From Ensifer sp. MPMI2T (GTDB taxonomy: Bacteria > Pseudomonadota > Alphaproteobacteria > Rhizobiales > Rhizobiaceae), in NCBI RefSeq assembly GCF_004827385.1, contig NZ_SRXN01000026.1, positions 1 through 64,000 of the forward strand: a DNA stretch of 64,000 bases. Reading direction: 5' to 3'. Below the pieces are notes generated by a model. That model saw only the letters and a program-made list of their open reading frames with translations. It was not told the origin of the DNA and searched no databases. The position numbers were made by a program, and so were the translations under genes. The stretch's first letter is position 1. The number at the start of each line of letters is the position of its first letter. Of this stretch, positions 1-8,225 are shown one piece after another.

Positions 1-169
1 GCCCCAAACCTCCGCCCTTGCCGCAAGGCGGACAAGTTTCTATATGTCGGCGGCACAGAAAACCTTGAAAATGCCGTCCGGCCGCGTTTTGCGGAAGGCC
101 CACGGCAAGAGCGTGAAACAGGGCGGCGCGAGCGATCCGCGCGTGCGCCGCAATGCTGGATTGGATCCC

Positions 170-1366
170 GTGAACAGTCTCGATTTTGACCGCAAGCCCG
201 AAGATACGCGCGTCGTCGTCGCCATGTCCGGCGGCGTCGATTCCTCCGTCGTGGCGGGGCTGCTCAAACGCGAGGGCTATGACGTGCTCGGCATCACGCT
301 GCAGCTCTATGATCACGGTGCGGCGGTGCATCGCGCCGGCTCCTGCTGTGCCGGCCAGGACATCGACGATGCGCGGCGCGTCTGCGAGACGCTCGGCATT
401 CCGCATTATGTGCTGGACTATGAGGCGCGCTTCCGCGAGACGGTGATCAACCCCTTCGCCGAAAGCTACATCGCCGGCGAGACGCCGATCCCATGCGTTG
501 CCTGCAACCAGACGGTCAAGTTCGCCGATCTGCTGGCGACCGCCAAGGAGCTCGGCGCCGATGCGCTCGCCACCGGCCACTACATCCGTTCCGGGCCGAG
601 CCCAAACCCGCGTTACGCGGGGCAGCGCGCGCTCTACCGGCCGACGGACGCTGAGCGCGACCAGAGCTACTTCCTGTTCGCGACCACGCAGGAACAGATC
701 GACTATCTGCGCTTTCCCTTGGGCGGCCTTTCCAAGGCCGAGACGCGGGCGCTTGCCGAAGACATGGGCCTTATCGTCGCCAAGAAGGCCGACAGCCAGG
801 ACATCTGCTTCGTGCCGCAGGGCAAATACAGTGACATCGTTTCGAAGCTGAAGCCGAATGCAGCTCTCGCCGGCGAGATCGTCCATCTCGACGGTAGGGT
901 GCTCGGCAGCCATGACGGCATCCTACACTACACGATCGGCCAGCGGCGCGGCATCGGGGTCGCCACTGGCGAGCCGCTTTACGTCGTTTACCTCGACGCC
1001 CGTTCGCGCCGCGTCATCGTCGGCCCGAAGGAGGCGCTGGAGACGCGCCGCGTCTATCTGCGCGACGTCAACTGGCTGGGCGACGAGGAGCTTGAGCAGG
1101 CGGCCGCCCGCGGCTTCGACTGCTTCGCCAAGGTGCGCTCCACCCGCCAGCCGATGCCGGCGAACCTGAAAAGCGACGCCGAAGGGATTTATGTCGAGCT
1201 TGCCGAAGGGGAGGCGGGCGTCGCGCCCGGCCAGGCCTGCGCGCTTTATTCCGGCACCGGTGAAGACGCGCGCGTCTATGGCGGCGGCTTCATTCGCAAA
1301 TCCGAGCGCGAGCCTGGGGCGGAAGCGGCGCTCAAGGCGCTTTTGCAGGCCCCGGCGGCGGCTTGA
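170..1366 (+). CDS. mnmA: tRNA-specific 2-thiouridylase MnmA
   Basis: MnmA (TrmU) adenylates and thiolates U34 of tRNA-Lys, -Glu and -Gln, using sulfur relayed from the cysteine desulfurase system in the cytoplasm. The PP-loop SGGVDSS lies at residues 20-26. The nucleophilic cysteine region PCVACN is near residue 109, the second conserved cysteine is in SQDICFV, and [11 protein letters not shown] is present. I chose the GTG at 170 because it gives 398 residues, the usual rhizobial length. An in-frame ATG at 44 would add 42 residues with no family support. The gene is monocistronic and followed by a tRNA. The family call is firm; the start is less so. Confidence 0.95.
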   Translation: MNSLDFDRKPEDTRVVVAMSGGVDSSVVAGLLKREGYDVLGITLQLYDHGAAVHRAGSCCAGQDIDDARRVCETLGIPHYVLDYEARFRETVINPFAESYIAGETPIPCVACNQTVKFADLLATAKELGADALATGHYIRSGPSPNPRYAGQRALYRPTDAERDQSYFLFATTQEQIDYLRFPLGGLSKAETRALAEDMGLIVAKKADSQDICFVPQGKYSDIVSKLKPNAALAGEIVHLDGRVLGSHDGILHYTIGQRRGIGVATGEPLYVVYLDARSRRVIVGPKEALETRRVYLRDVNWLGDEELEQAAARGFDCFAKVRSTRQPMPANLKSDAEGIYVELAEGEAGVAPGQACALYSGTGEDARVYGGGFIRKSEREPGAEAALKALLQAPAAA

Positions 1367-1419
1367 GAAGGCGTGGCCACGAACGTCAGGAAAAGTTCAC
1401 ATTTTCCCGCAGACTTTGC

Positions 1420-1448
1420 TTGACACTAGCCGGAACAGCACCTTATAA
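1420..1448 (+). promoter_or_regulatory. Sigma-70-type promoter of the tRNA-Met gene
   Basis: TTGACA at 1420-1425 and TTATAA at 1443-1448 are separated by exactly 17 bases. This places transcription start near 1455, about 45 bases before the tRNA. It is one of the two best vegetative promoter matches in the window. Confidence 0.8.
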
Positions 1449-1500
1449 GCCGCCCGTCCAGCCAAGACGGGCTTCTTCGGGAAGCTTCTACGGCACCGGC

Positions 1501-1577
1501 GGCGGAGTAGCTCAGTAGGTTAGAGCAGAGGAATCATAATCCTTGTGTCGGGGGTTCGAATCCCTCCTCCGCTACCA
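1501..1577 (+). tRNA. tRNA-Met (anticodon CAT), elongator type
   Basis: The cloverleaf folds fully: seven-base acceptor stem (first pair G-U), D arm GCTC/GAGC, anticodon stem GAGGA/TCCTT with loop ATCATAA (anticodon CAT), T arm GGGGG/CCCTC with TTCGAAT loop, and an encoded ACCA end. CAT anticodons also occur in initiator tRNA and in lysidine-modified tRNA-Ile2. The initiator is unlikely because the D arm and acceptor lack its features. I favour elongator Met but cannot exclude Ile2 by eye. Confidence 0.9.
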
Positions 1578-1579
1578 TT

Positions 1580-1762
1580 TCAAGCCTGTCCGTACCGGAG
1601 TGTAGCGCGCCGCGATTTTCCGGAATTTTGACAGCCAAAACCGGAAAAATGAACTTTCCACTTCCGCGTCAAAAATTCGTCCAAAAAAGCCTCCGCACAT
1701 CGATCTTGAACGGCTCTCAAATGGTCTTTGAGGGAATCCATCTTCAGCTCGAAAACGGTCAC
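1580..1762 (-). CDS. Doubtful 60-residue ORF downstream of tRNA-Met
   Basis: This open frame starts with GTG at 1762, has an internal ATG at 1741, and ends just after the tRNA. The peptide has balanced composition but matches no family I recognise, and no ribosome binding site is evident. It may be a remnant in a strip that often holds accessory DNA. Nothing else is visible between the tRNA and the membrane protein gene ending at 1867. Confidence 0.2.
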   Translation of the reverse strand: MTVFELKMDSLKDHLRAVQDRCAEAFLDEFLTRKWKVHFSGFGCQNSGKSRRATLRYGQA

Positions 1763-1866
1763 ATTATCCGCAGCCTCGCGCAGCCCCTTGAATGGCGGAT
1801 GGCGCAGTCATGGTCGTTGCTCACGGCATCGTCGCCATGGCGGTCGTCGTGACGATGCTGGAATGC

Positions 1867-2778
1867 CTAACCTACACGGCGAGTAGTGTCAGTCGTCACT
1901 ACAGAGCGTGTTGTTCCAGCCGCCCCACCGAACCAGGCTGCGACGGCGCCTATAACGAGCGAGAGGAAGCCGAGAATCGCCCCACTTGAAACAGCGGTAG
2001 CAGCCGTGTCGGCGGCTTCGGTCGCCTGCTGTTTGGCTCTCTCTACCGAGGCTCTGTAGCTTTCTTCGTACTGTTGAACCTGCGTGCGTGCTTGCTCCAC
2101 CGGAATGTTCTGCGCCTTCGCGATGGCGTCAGCGGCGCGATTTCGGGCTTCTTCCGCTGTCGCTTCGTCGCCGGTGACCGCCGCCTGTACGGCTGCGACA
2201 GCAGCATCGCGAAGAGCTGCCGGATCGTTGCCGCCAGCGGCGCTTCTGACCTGCCGCTCGATGTCCGCCATCGGGTCAACGGAGGTAGCGATTGCCGGCG
2301 CCGCGGCAGTAGTCATCGTGGCGGCAGTTTTCCCGACGCCACCGATGATGCTGCTAAGACCGCTGAAGGCGCCACCGACCAAGGCGCCGACTGAGGTCGT
2401 CAGCAAATAAAGAATGACCAATGTCGTGACCGCCCAACTGGTAAGCCCATGGTAACTGCCCGTCGTCGTACTGGGACGGCCGGAGACCCTGCTGGCGACA
2501 TATCCGCCGACGAAGGCCGCGACAATACCAGAGACTGCGAACCAGAGACCCCCGGCAATCGAAAATGTGCTCGGGTTCGGATTATCGGACGTTGTCGGCT
2601 CAATCACCGCGGCTCCAATGCCGACGCCCAAGAGATTCAGCAGAAATTGCACCGCAAGCGCAAGCGCCACGCCAGCAAACACAGCTCCCCAAGAGATTTC
2701 GTTAATGGCGACATTTGCCGAAAGACCGGAAGCGTAATCGGCCTCGCGGGTTTGACGAACGGCGACGGGTTCGCTCAT
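1867..2778 (-). CDS. PhnA-like multi-pass membrane protein
   Basis: This 303-residue protein has hydrophobic segments near residues 29-58, 72-100 and 108-142. An Ala/Glu-rich, probably helical soluble region follows at about 165-255, then a last membrane segment near 262-285. Rhizobial genomes often label such proteins 'PhnA-like', but I see no phosphonate-related motif, so the biochemical role is unknown. GGAGG lies nine bases before the ATG at 2778. The gene follows the broken TM2 gene on the same strand, and the two reading frames overlap by 77 bases, which is one sign that the TM2 frame is abnormal. Confidence 0.7.
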   Translation of the reverse strand: MSEPVAVRQTREADYASGLSANVAINEISWGAVFAGVALALAVQFLLNLLGVGIGAAVIEPTTSDNPNPSTFSIAGGLWFAVSGIVAAFVGGYVASRVSGRPSTTTGSYHGLTSWAVTTLVILYLLTTSVGALVGGAFSGLSSIIGGVGKTAATMTTAAAPAIATSVDPMADIERQVRSAAGGNDPAALRDAAVAAVQAAVTGDEATAEEARNRAADAIAKAQNIPVEQARTQVQQYEESYRASVERAKQQATEAADTAATAVSSGAILGFLSLVIGAVAAWFGGAAGTTRSVVTTDTTRRVG

Positions 2779-3189
2779 TGTTAAAGTCCTCCCTTGTGTT
2801 CACGCCGCCCATCCAAACCAAGGTCCCGTGAAACTGTTCCCTGGCAACACCGTAGAGCGGAACCCGCCCATGAAAAGCTCGTCCCGCGGGGGCGCTCGCT
2901 CGAACCTCGTCCTTGTGCTGCCGAATCATCCCGGGGATGAGGAGCAGGTCGACTAGCACCCATACACCCAGGGCGAGAATGAACAGAGCCCCGATTCCGA
3001 CTCCGGCGGTGACCGCGCCTGTAACGAGCAGGGCAACCATGCCGACGCCGCTCCCGACTCGCCCCATATAAAAGCGGTGCGCGCCGATGCCGCCGGCGAC
3101 AAGCCAAAGCAGGTAAGCAACGACGATTGACTTCGCTTCGTTGGCCACCGCTGTTCGACCAATAGCTGCTCTGCAGTGGAAAGATCCAT
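2702..3189 (-). pseudogene. TM2-domain protein gene, frameshifted after codon 14
   Basis: The expected start is the ATG at 3189, preceded by AGGGGG, and it encodes MDLSTAEQLLVEQR. It then reads into a wrong frame. The rest of the TM2 domain (ANEAKSIVVAYLLW, GAHRFYMGR, two membrane helices, IPGMIRQHKDEVR) continues in the next frame from about 3148. One missing base near 3148-3150 explains this. The domain frame has only a GTG at 3148 with no ribosome binding site. It also lacks the usual early stop and runs through a non-conserved tail into the neighbouring gene. TM2 proteins are small two-helix membrane proteins of unclear function. A sequencing error remains possible. Confidence 0.65.
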
Positions 3190-3395
3190 GATTGCCCCCT
3201 ACTCACTACAACCAGGAGGGCTTCAGCGTCTCGTAGCGCACGTTACAGTCAAGGATTAGGGACGCCGCCCAAAGGGGATAGTAGTGGCGGCTCAAATCAT
3301 CGAAGTTTTGCCTGCCCCTCGAGGTGGAGGGGGTGAATCAGTACCGCACCAGCGCGGCAGAAAGGAAAATTTTTTTGGCGCCAATGACCGCCCCC

Positions 3396-3423
3396 AAGAA
3401 AAAGCCCCGCGCGAGGGCGGGGC
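3396..3423 (-). terminator. Rho-independent terminator, minus strand, with no adjacent gene
   Basis: Perfect stem GCCCCGC (3404-3410) and GCGGGGC (3417-3423) has a six-base loop. Read on the minus strand it is followed by TTTTT (3399-3403). The nearest upstream minus-strand gene ends 360 bases away at 3786, so it may end a small RNA. The rest of 3190-3631 shows no credible gene. Confidence 0.6.
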
Positions 3424-3631
3424 AAGTCTCGCATCCCGTTGCCTTCATGGGACGCGGGGGAAAGATGTAGCTCCAGCGGAAACTACGATGCGACGCTATC
3501 ATGGAGTGGTTGGAGAGGAAGGTCGGATTCCGCGATTCCGGTACGCTTCTGCAAATAAACCCGGCATGATCCGCTGCATTTGCTCGATAAAATTTAGGAG
3601 TCGCTAAATCATTTATCGCTAAGATTCCGGA

Positions 3632-3799
3632 ATGCGCGGCCTGCTACTCCTCATTGTTGCAGTGTGTGGCCTCCTGGCGATCGATCAGATCGCAACCGAG
3701 GGCCGGTATCGCCGCGCGGTTTGGAGCGAAGCGAAAGCGCAGGGCAACTCGCTTCGGAGCCGGGTGGAATATTGGGTTAATGGCATCACCAGGCTTTGA
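3632..3799 (+). CDS. Small 55-residue membrane-anchored protein
   Basis: ATG at 3632 to TGA at 3799. The first 20 residues (MRGLLLLIVAVCGLLAIDQI) form a hydrophobic N-terminal anchor or uncleaved signal. A short charged tail rich in Arg, Glu and Trp follows. Short rhizobial proteins with this layout are familiar, but none has a function I know. It converges on the excisionase-like gene, overlapping its 3' end by 14 bases. No strong ribosome binding site is visible. Confidence 0.5.
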   Translation: MRGLLLLIVAVCGLLAIDQIATEGRYRRAVWSEAKAQGNSLRSRVEYWVNGITRL

Positions 3800-4094
3800 C
3801 GCGGGCTCGCCGCGCGGCTCTCCGCTCCGCTATTTTTGCCTGGAGTTTTTCGCTGAACCGAGGCGAGTTCAGTAGGGCCATATGCATGGCCTTGTCCAGA
3901 TCTTCCCGGTACCAGAATTTGCGCCTGGGGCCTTCAACGAGGCGCGGCTGCGGGTAAATTGTCCCGATCCGCTCGAGGAAGTCCTCGACGTGCTTTTCAC
4001 CAACGTAACCGGCCGCCATCTCAGCCATCATGCGTGGTGGCCAACTACCAGTGGGAATGTGGGCGGCACGACGTTTTCTGTCTTTTTCGGGCAT
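3786..4094 (-). CDS. Small excisionase-like winged-helix DNA-binding protein
   Basis: This basic protein has 102 residues. The core, about residues 17-72 (GSWPPRMM, AAGYVGEKHVEDFL, IYPQPRLVEGPRRKFWYREDLDKAM), has the helix-turn-helix plus wing pattern of small MerR/excisionase-like proteins found next to rhizobial phage and integrative-element integrases. The C-terminus is a Lys/Arg-rich helix. No integrase is nearby, so if it came from an element, only this piece remains. A RIME repeat starts 30 bases upstream. The assignment rests on pattern recognition only. Confidence 0.5.
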   Translation of the reverse strand: MPEKDRKRRAAHIPTGSWPPRMMAEMAAGYVGEKHVEDFLERIGTIYPQPRLVEGPRRKFWYREDLDKAMHMALLNSPRFSEKLQAKIAERRAARRARVKAW

Positions 4095-4123
4095 CGCGGC
4101 ACCATCGGCTACAACCGAGACGT

Positions 4124-4221
4124 CCTACAGCGCCGCGCGTCCTTTATGGCGCGCAAAGGCCGCTGTGGTACTTTGAATCGTTGCATGTCCTCAGACCGAT
4201 TCCGGTATGAGGGATCATGCA
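4124..4221 (+). repeat. RIME-like intergenic repeat, copy 1
   Basis: Two imperfect palindromes in tandem: CTACAGCGCCGCGCGTC with its complement GCGCAAAGGCCGCTGTGG, then a GCATG...CATGCA arm. The same mosaic recurs about seven times in this window. The remainder of 4222-4404 shows no supported gene. Confidence 0.75.
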
Positions 4222-4404
4222 CTAGGCTCTCACAGCTTCGGTTGCAGTCAAGATTTAGGGGCGCCCGCCAAAGGACGTAGGGCGGTCAATATGCCGGCCA
4301 CAGTCACGGGGCCATGCCGATCGCCGATCGGCTTCACCAGGTAGGCCGCGGCGCCCGAGCGGGAGTTCGTCGACCGCAGCATTGCAAAAGCGGCTCGCCG
4401 GATT

Positions 4405-4989
4405 TCAGGCCGCGCCGCCTGGCATGATCTCGACAAGGAAGAGCCCGGACGCGATCTCCGCCGTCACCGTGACGGAAAGTGGCTGAACGAGGATCGCCGC
4501 GTCCAGCGCATGAAGCGTCGCGGTCACACCTTCCGTCGCCAGCGTGACGCTTCCGCGGTGGCAGAAGACGATGAGTTCCCGGGCGTGGGATTCGAGCGAC
4601 TGCGAGCCCTCGACATGAAGCCGCCGCACACGGTGCTTCAGCACGCCGCGTCGGGTCATGACGTTAAGGTCGATCACCGGGCCGTCGCGAAGCATTGCCG
4701 ATGTCGGCGCCTCGGCGGGGAATGCGAGGGGTGGATCCGCGACGGTCAGCAGCTTCGGCTGCCGGCCCTCGATTGCAAGCGTCATGCCGGCGCCTTCGAG
4801 GATCGAGAGCGTGCGGTCGATGCCGGGGAAGGTGGAGAAAGAGCCATCGCTCGCGACGGTCGCCATGCTGATGCGCCAATCAAAATCGGAAAGCGACGCG
4901 CGCTCCGGAGAGACGGCGATTTCCACCGTCTCACCGCCGCCGTTTTTCCACGGCATGTGCCGGTATTCGTTCGAACGCAGGATCTTCAT
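4405..4989 (-). CDS. hutD: HutD family protein (histidine utilization accessory)
   Basis: HutD proteins are small cupin-fold proteins found in hut operons. They are proposed to moderate hut induction, possibly by binding an intermediate. This 194-residue copy has the family signature PWKNGGGETVEIAV at residues 14-27 and the DFDWRISMA segment that follows. It is the last gene of the minus-strand hutF-X-W-V-H2-D run, and its start overlaps the hutH2 stop by four bases, so translational coupling is likely. Confidence 0.92.
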   Translation of the reverse strand: MKILRSNEYRHMPWKNGGGETVEIAVSPERASLSDFDWRISMATVASDGSFSTFPGIDRTLSILEGAGMTLAIEGRQPKLLTVADPPLAFPAEAPTSAMLRDGPVIDLNVMTRRGVLKHRVRRLHVEGSQSLESHARELIVFCHRGSVTLATEGVTATLHALDAAILVQPLSVTVTAEIASGLFLVEIMPGGAA

Positions 4990-6473
4990 GGCGTAGCTCC
5001 TTGCATCAGATTGCGCATCCGGTCGACATCCTCATTCATAGGCCGGTCATCGGCATAGGTCGAGATTGTTTCGCGAATGCAGCCATAGAGGAGGGCCGTC
5101 CGTGTCGCCTTGGCTCGGGATCGTGGTTGCAGATCATAGGCCTGTGCGGCCGCGAGCAACTCGATCGCCAGAATTTGCTCAAGATTGTCGAGGATCGAGA
5201 GCGCCTTCCAGGCCGCGGGCGTCGCATGGGTGAGAATGTCCTCCTGAAGCGCAGAAGTAATGCCGCCATCGAGGCTTGCCGGTGCCGCCAGGCGGCGGTT
5301 TTCTGCCGCGAGCGCCGCGGCGGTGTATTGCGCTATCATGTAGCCCGAAGAAACGCCGCTGTCGCCCGCGAGAAAGGCAGGGAGGCCACTGACGAGCGGG
5401 TTCACCAGCCGGTCGATGCGGCGCTCCGAGATCGCTGCAATCTCAGCCGCCGCGATCGAGAGACTGTCCATGGCGAGGCCGAGGGCGGCACCGACAGCGT
5501 GCGCCTGGGAATGCACCTCCGGTGCTTCCGGCGTGCCGGAAACAGCCGGATTGTCGGTAACGCTCGATAGCTCACGGTCCACCACTTCGGCCACGTGATC
5601 GAAGGTGTCACGTGCGGCGCCATGCACATGCGGCACGGCACGCAGGCTCAATGGGTCCTGGGTGCGGGTGCCGGCGGTTTCGGCAAGCATCCGGCTTTGT
5701 GCCAGCCAGTCACGCAATCTCGTGCCGACGGCCTGGAGGCCGCGCGATTTCCGAAGCGCCAGCGGTCCCTCGGCGAAGGCATTCGCTTGACTGCCCAGGT
5801 TTTCATAAGTCATCGCAGCGGCCGCATCCGCCCAGTCGAGAAGCCGCTCCATGCGGGCAAGGGCCAGGGCAGCCTGGCCCGTGGCGCAAGGGGTACCGTT
5901 GACGAGGCTGAGGCCTTCCTTCGCCTCAAGCTGTAACGGTTTGAGCCCGACGCGGGCAAGGGCTTCGGCCCCGCTCAATCGTTCGGTTCCGTGCATCGCT
6001 GATCCATGCCCGATCAGCACCAGGCCAATTGCCGCCGCATGGGTGAGATAGCCGACCGAGCCGCGCGACGGAATCAGGGGAATGATGTCGGCATTGAGAA
6101 GTGCAAGCAGGGCCTCGAAGGTTTCGATCCGGACGCCGGAGAAGCCATGGGCGAAGTTGGCGATCTGCGCCGCCATAACCGCGCGCGCCTCGATGTTCCC
6201 GAGCGGCTCACCCACACCGCAGGCATGGCTGAAAATGATGTTGCGCGACAGGGCTCGCTGATTCTCGCGGCTGATTACTACATCGCAAAGCGCACCGACA
6301 CCGGTGTTAATGCCGTAGCCGCGGATGCCACGCTCGACCAGAGAATCGACGATCCGTCGCGCCTCGACGATTCGCGTGCGGGCGGCATCGGACAAGGCGA
6401 GGCGCGTTCCCCCGGCGACAGCGGCAATCTCTCGCCAGGTGAGGGGTACGTCGATCGTGATCGTCTCAGCCAT
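4986..6473 (-). CDS. hutH2: Histidine ammonia-lyase paralogue lacking the MIO motif
   Basis: This 495-residue aromatic amino acid lyase family protein starts at the ATG at 6473, overlapping the 3' end of hutV by eight bases. Canonical HutH makes urocanate from histidine with the MIO cofactor, self-formed from Ala-Ser-Gly at residues 142-144. Here the loop reads GSVGYLTHAA at residues 138-147, so Tyr142 sits where MIO should begin and ASGDLAP is absent. Other family regions (GINTGVG, SLVNGTPCATGQ, DNPAVSGTPE, HSQ) are kept. The open frame extends upstream to 6629, but only as hutV antisense. By genome tradition this is hutH2. Whether it is catalytic is doubtful. Confidence 0.85.
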   Translation of the reverse strand: MAETITIDVPLTWREIAAVAGGTRLALSDAARTRIVEARRIVDSLVERGIRGYGINTGVGALCDVVISRENQRALSRNIIFSHACGVGEPLGNIEARAVMAAQIANFAHGFSGVRIETFEALLALLNADIIPLIPSRGSVGYLTHAAAIGLVLIGHGSAMHGTERLSGAEALARVGLKPLQLEAKEGLSLVNGTPCATGQAALALARMERLLDWADAAAAMTYENLGSQANAFAEGPLALRKSRGLQAVGTRLRDWLAQSRMLAETAGTRTQDPLSLRAVPHVHGAARDTFDHVAEVVDRELSSVTDNPAVSGTPEAPEVHSQAHAVGAALGLAMDSLSIAAAEIAAISERRIDRLVNPLVSGLPAFLAGDSGVSSGYMIAQYTAAALAAENRRLAAPASLDGGITSALQEDILTHATPAAWKALSILDNLEQILAIELLAAAQAYDLQPRSRAKATRTALLYGCIRETISTYADDRPMNEDVDRMRNLMQGATP

Positions 6474-7293
6474 GGGCTTCGGGTCTTCCTTGGCGACGCT
6501 GAACAAAGCGCGCGACATAGTCGTTAGCCGGATTGCCCAGGATATCATCCGGCGTCCCGACCTGCACGACCTGACCGTCCTTGAGGATCGCAATTTCCGA
6601 GCCGATGCGCAGTGCTTCATCGAGATCATGGGTGATGAAGACGATAGTTTTCGAGAGATTTTGCTGCAATTGCAGGAGCTGGTCCTGCATGTCGGCGCGA
6701 ATCAGCGGATCAAGGGCGCTGAAGGCTTCATCCATCAGGATCACGTCGGTATCGGCGGCAAGCGCCCGCGCGAGCCCGACGCGCTGCTTCATCCCGCCGG
6801 AAAGCTGATGCGGAAATTTCGCGTCGTAGCCGGCAAGTCCGACCGTTTCGATCCACTTCATGCCGATGCCGCGGGCATCCGCCTTCGACACGCCACGCAC
6901 GCGCTGGCCGTAGACGACATTCTGCAGCACGGTCCGGTGCGGCATCAGGGCGAAACTCTGGAAGACCATGCTGACGCGGCGCATGCGAAACGCTCGCAGC
7001 GTCTTGGCATCCAGATCGAGAATGTTGCTGCCATCGAAGACGACCTCGCCGCTCGTAGGCTCGATCAGCCGATTGATGTGGCGTACCAGCGTCGACTTGC
7101 CGGAGCCAGAAAGCCCCATGATGACGAAGATCTTGCCGGCGCCAATGTTGAGGCTGACATTGTTGAGGCCGACGCTGCAGCCGGAGCGGGCAAGAATATC
7201 GGCCTTGTCGAGGCCATCCTTGACCATGGCGAGCGCCGCCTTCGCGTCGTGCCCGAAAATCTTGTAGACGTTGCGGATTTCGATATCAGCCAT
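6466..7293 (-). CDS. hutV: Histidine ABC transporter, ATP-binding protein HutV
   Basis: This ATPase belongs to the ProV-like quaternary-amine/histidine uptake group. It has Walker A GLSGSGKST, signature LSGGMKQR, Walker B VILMDEAFSALD and the H-loop ITHDLDEA. The N-terminal leader IEIRNVYKIFG is typical of ProV/HutV. Start ATG 7293 has GGAGG nine bases upstream. An ATG at 7302 abuts the same GGAGG and is too close. It overlaps hutW by eight bases and hutH2 by eight. In S. meliloti the orthologous system takes up histidine and also proline and betaines. Confidence 0.93.
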   Translation of the reverse strand: MADIEIRNVYKIFGHDAKAALAMVKDGLDKADILARSGCSVGLNNVSLNIGAGKIFVIMGLSGSGKSTLVRHINRLIEPTSGEVVFDGSNILDLDAKTLRAFRMRRVSMVFQSFALMPHRTVLQNVVYGQRVRGVSKADARGIGMKWIETVGLAGYDAKFPHQLSGGMKQRVGLARALAADTDVILMDEAFSALDPLIRADMQDQLLQLQQNLSKTIVFITHDLDEALRIGSEIAILKDGQVVQVGTPDDILGNPANDYVARFVQRRQGRPEAHG

Positions 7294-8143
7294 TGCGGGC
7301 ATCCTCCGTCCGGGCCTTGCCGAAGCCTTGCGTTATGCGGTCGAGCACGATCGCGAGAATGACGATGCCGATGCCAGCCTCCAGGCCCTTGCCGACGTCG
7401 AGGGTTTGAATGCCGTTCAGCACCTGCTCACCGAGACCGCGCGCACCGATCATCGAGGCCACCACCACCATGGAAAGCGCCATCATGATCGTCTGGTTGA
7501 GACCCGCCATGATTGTCGGCGTCGCAAGCGGCAGCTCGACCCCGAAAAGGATCTGCGTCGGGCTACCGCCGAAGGCGGTCGCTGCCTCGACAACCTCCGT
7601 GTCGACCTGGCGGATGCCGAGATCGGTGAGACGGATCAGCGGCGGGACGGCATAGATGATGGTGGCGAGGATAGCGGGCACCTTGCCGAGACCGAAAAGC
7701 ATCAGCGCCGGAATGAGATAGACGAAGCTCGGCATCGTCTGCATGACGTCGAGCACGGGCAGGGTGATGTTGCGGACGACCCGGCTCTTGGCGACGAGGA
7801 TACCCATCGGCACGCCGATCACCACGGAGACGATGGTTGCCATCAGCATCAGCGCCAGCGTCTGCATGGTCAGGTCCCAGAGGCCGAGCACGCCGACGGC
7901 AAGAAGCAGGGCGCCAACTGCGACGGTCAGCGACCAGCGACGCGAACTTTGCCAGGCGAGTGCCATGAAGGCGAGGATGACGAGCCACCAGGGCAGGCCG
8001 CGCAGGATCCATTCGATGAACAGCACGGCTTTCAGGATGACGCCGCTGATCGCCTTGAAGACCCAGCCATAGTTGGTGACGAGCGCTTGGATGAAGTCAT
8101 TCACAGGCGCCCGGATGGAAAGATTGAGAGAGTCCGGAAACAT
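7286..8143 (-). CDS. hutW: Histidine ABC transporter, permease HutW
   Basis: This 285-residue inner-membrane permease has the binding-protein-dependent transport fold. The EAA-like loop lies around residues 200-215 (AATAFGGSPTQILFGVELPLATP), and there are about six membrane helices. It pairs with HutX and HutV. A 149-base gap containing a stable hairpin separates it from hutX, whereas hutW and hutV overlap in ATGGCTGA. Confidence 0.93.
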   Translation of the reverse strand: MFPDSLNLSIRAPVNDFIQALVTNYGWVFKAISGVILKAVLFIEWILRGLPWWLVILAFMALAWQSSRRWSLTVAVGALLLAVGVLGLWDLTMQTLALMLMATIVSVVIGVPMGILVAKSRVVRNITLPVLDVMQTMPSFVYLIPALMLFGLGKVPAILATIIYAVPPLIRLTDLGIRQVDTEVVEAATAFGGSPTQILFGVELPLATPTIMAGLNQTIMMALSMVVVASMIGARGLGEQVLNGIQTLDVGKGLEAGIGIVILAIVLDRITQGFGKARTEDARNG

Positions 8144-8225
8144 CGGATGTCGTTCCTTGTTCAGGCGCCTTGGCGGTCTTCACCGCAAGCCTGCCTGCTC
8201 TGCGGAAACAGCTTTTAATCCATGG

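Noticed and set aside
1-43. Small hairpin CCGCC..GGCGG at the window start
   Set aside because: Bulged stem without a T-run on either strand, and the upstream gene is outside the window, so no function can be assigned.
44-169. 42-residue N-terminal extension of mnmA from ATG 44
   Set aside because: No family support and the GTG at 170 gives the typical length, though the upstream start cannot be formally excluded.
3284-3607. 107-residue plus-strand frame between the TM2 gene and the 55-residue gene
   Set aside because: Low-complexity start, crosses the terminator hairpin and shows no family pattern.
4248-4436. 62-residue minus frame downstream of hutD
   Set aside because: Overlaps the hutD 3' end, has no ribosome binding site and no recognisable pattern.
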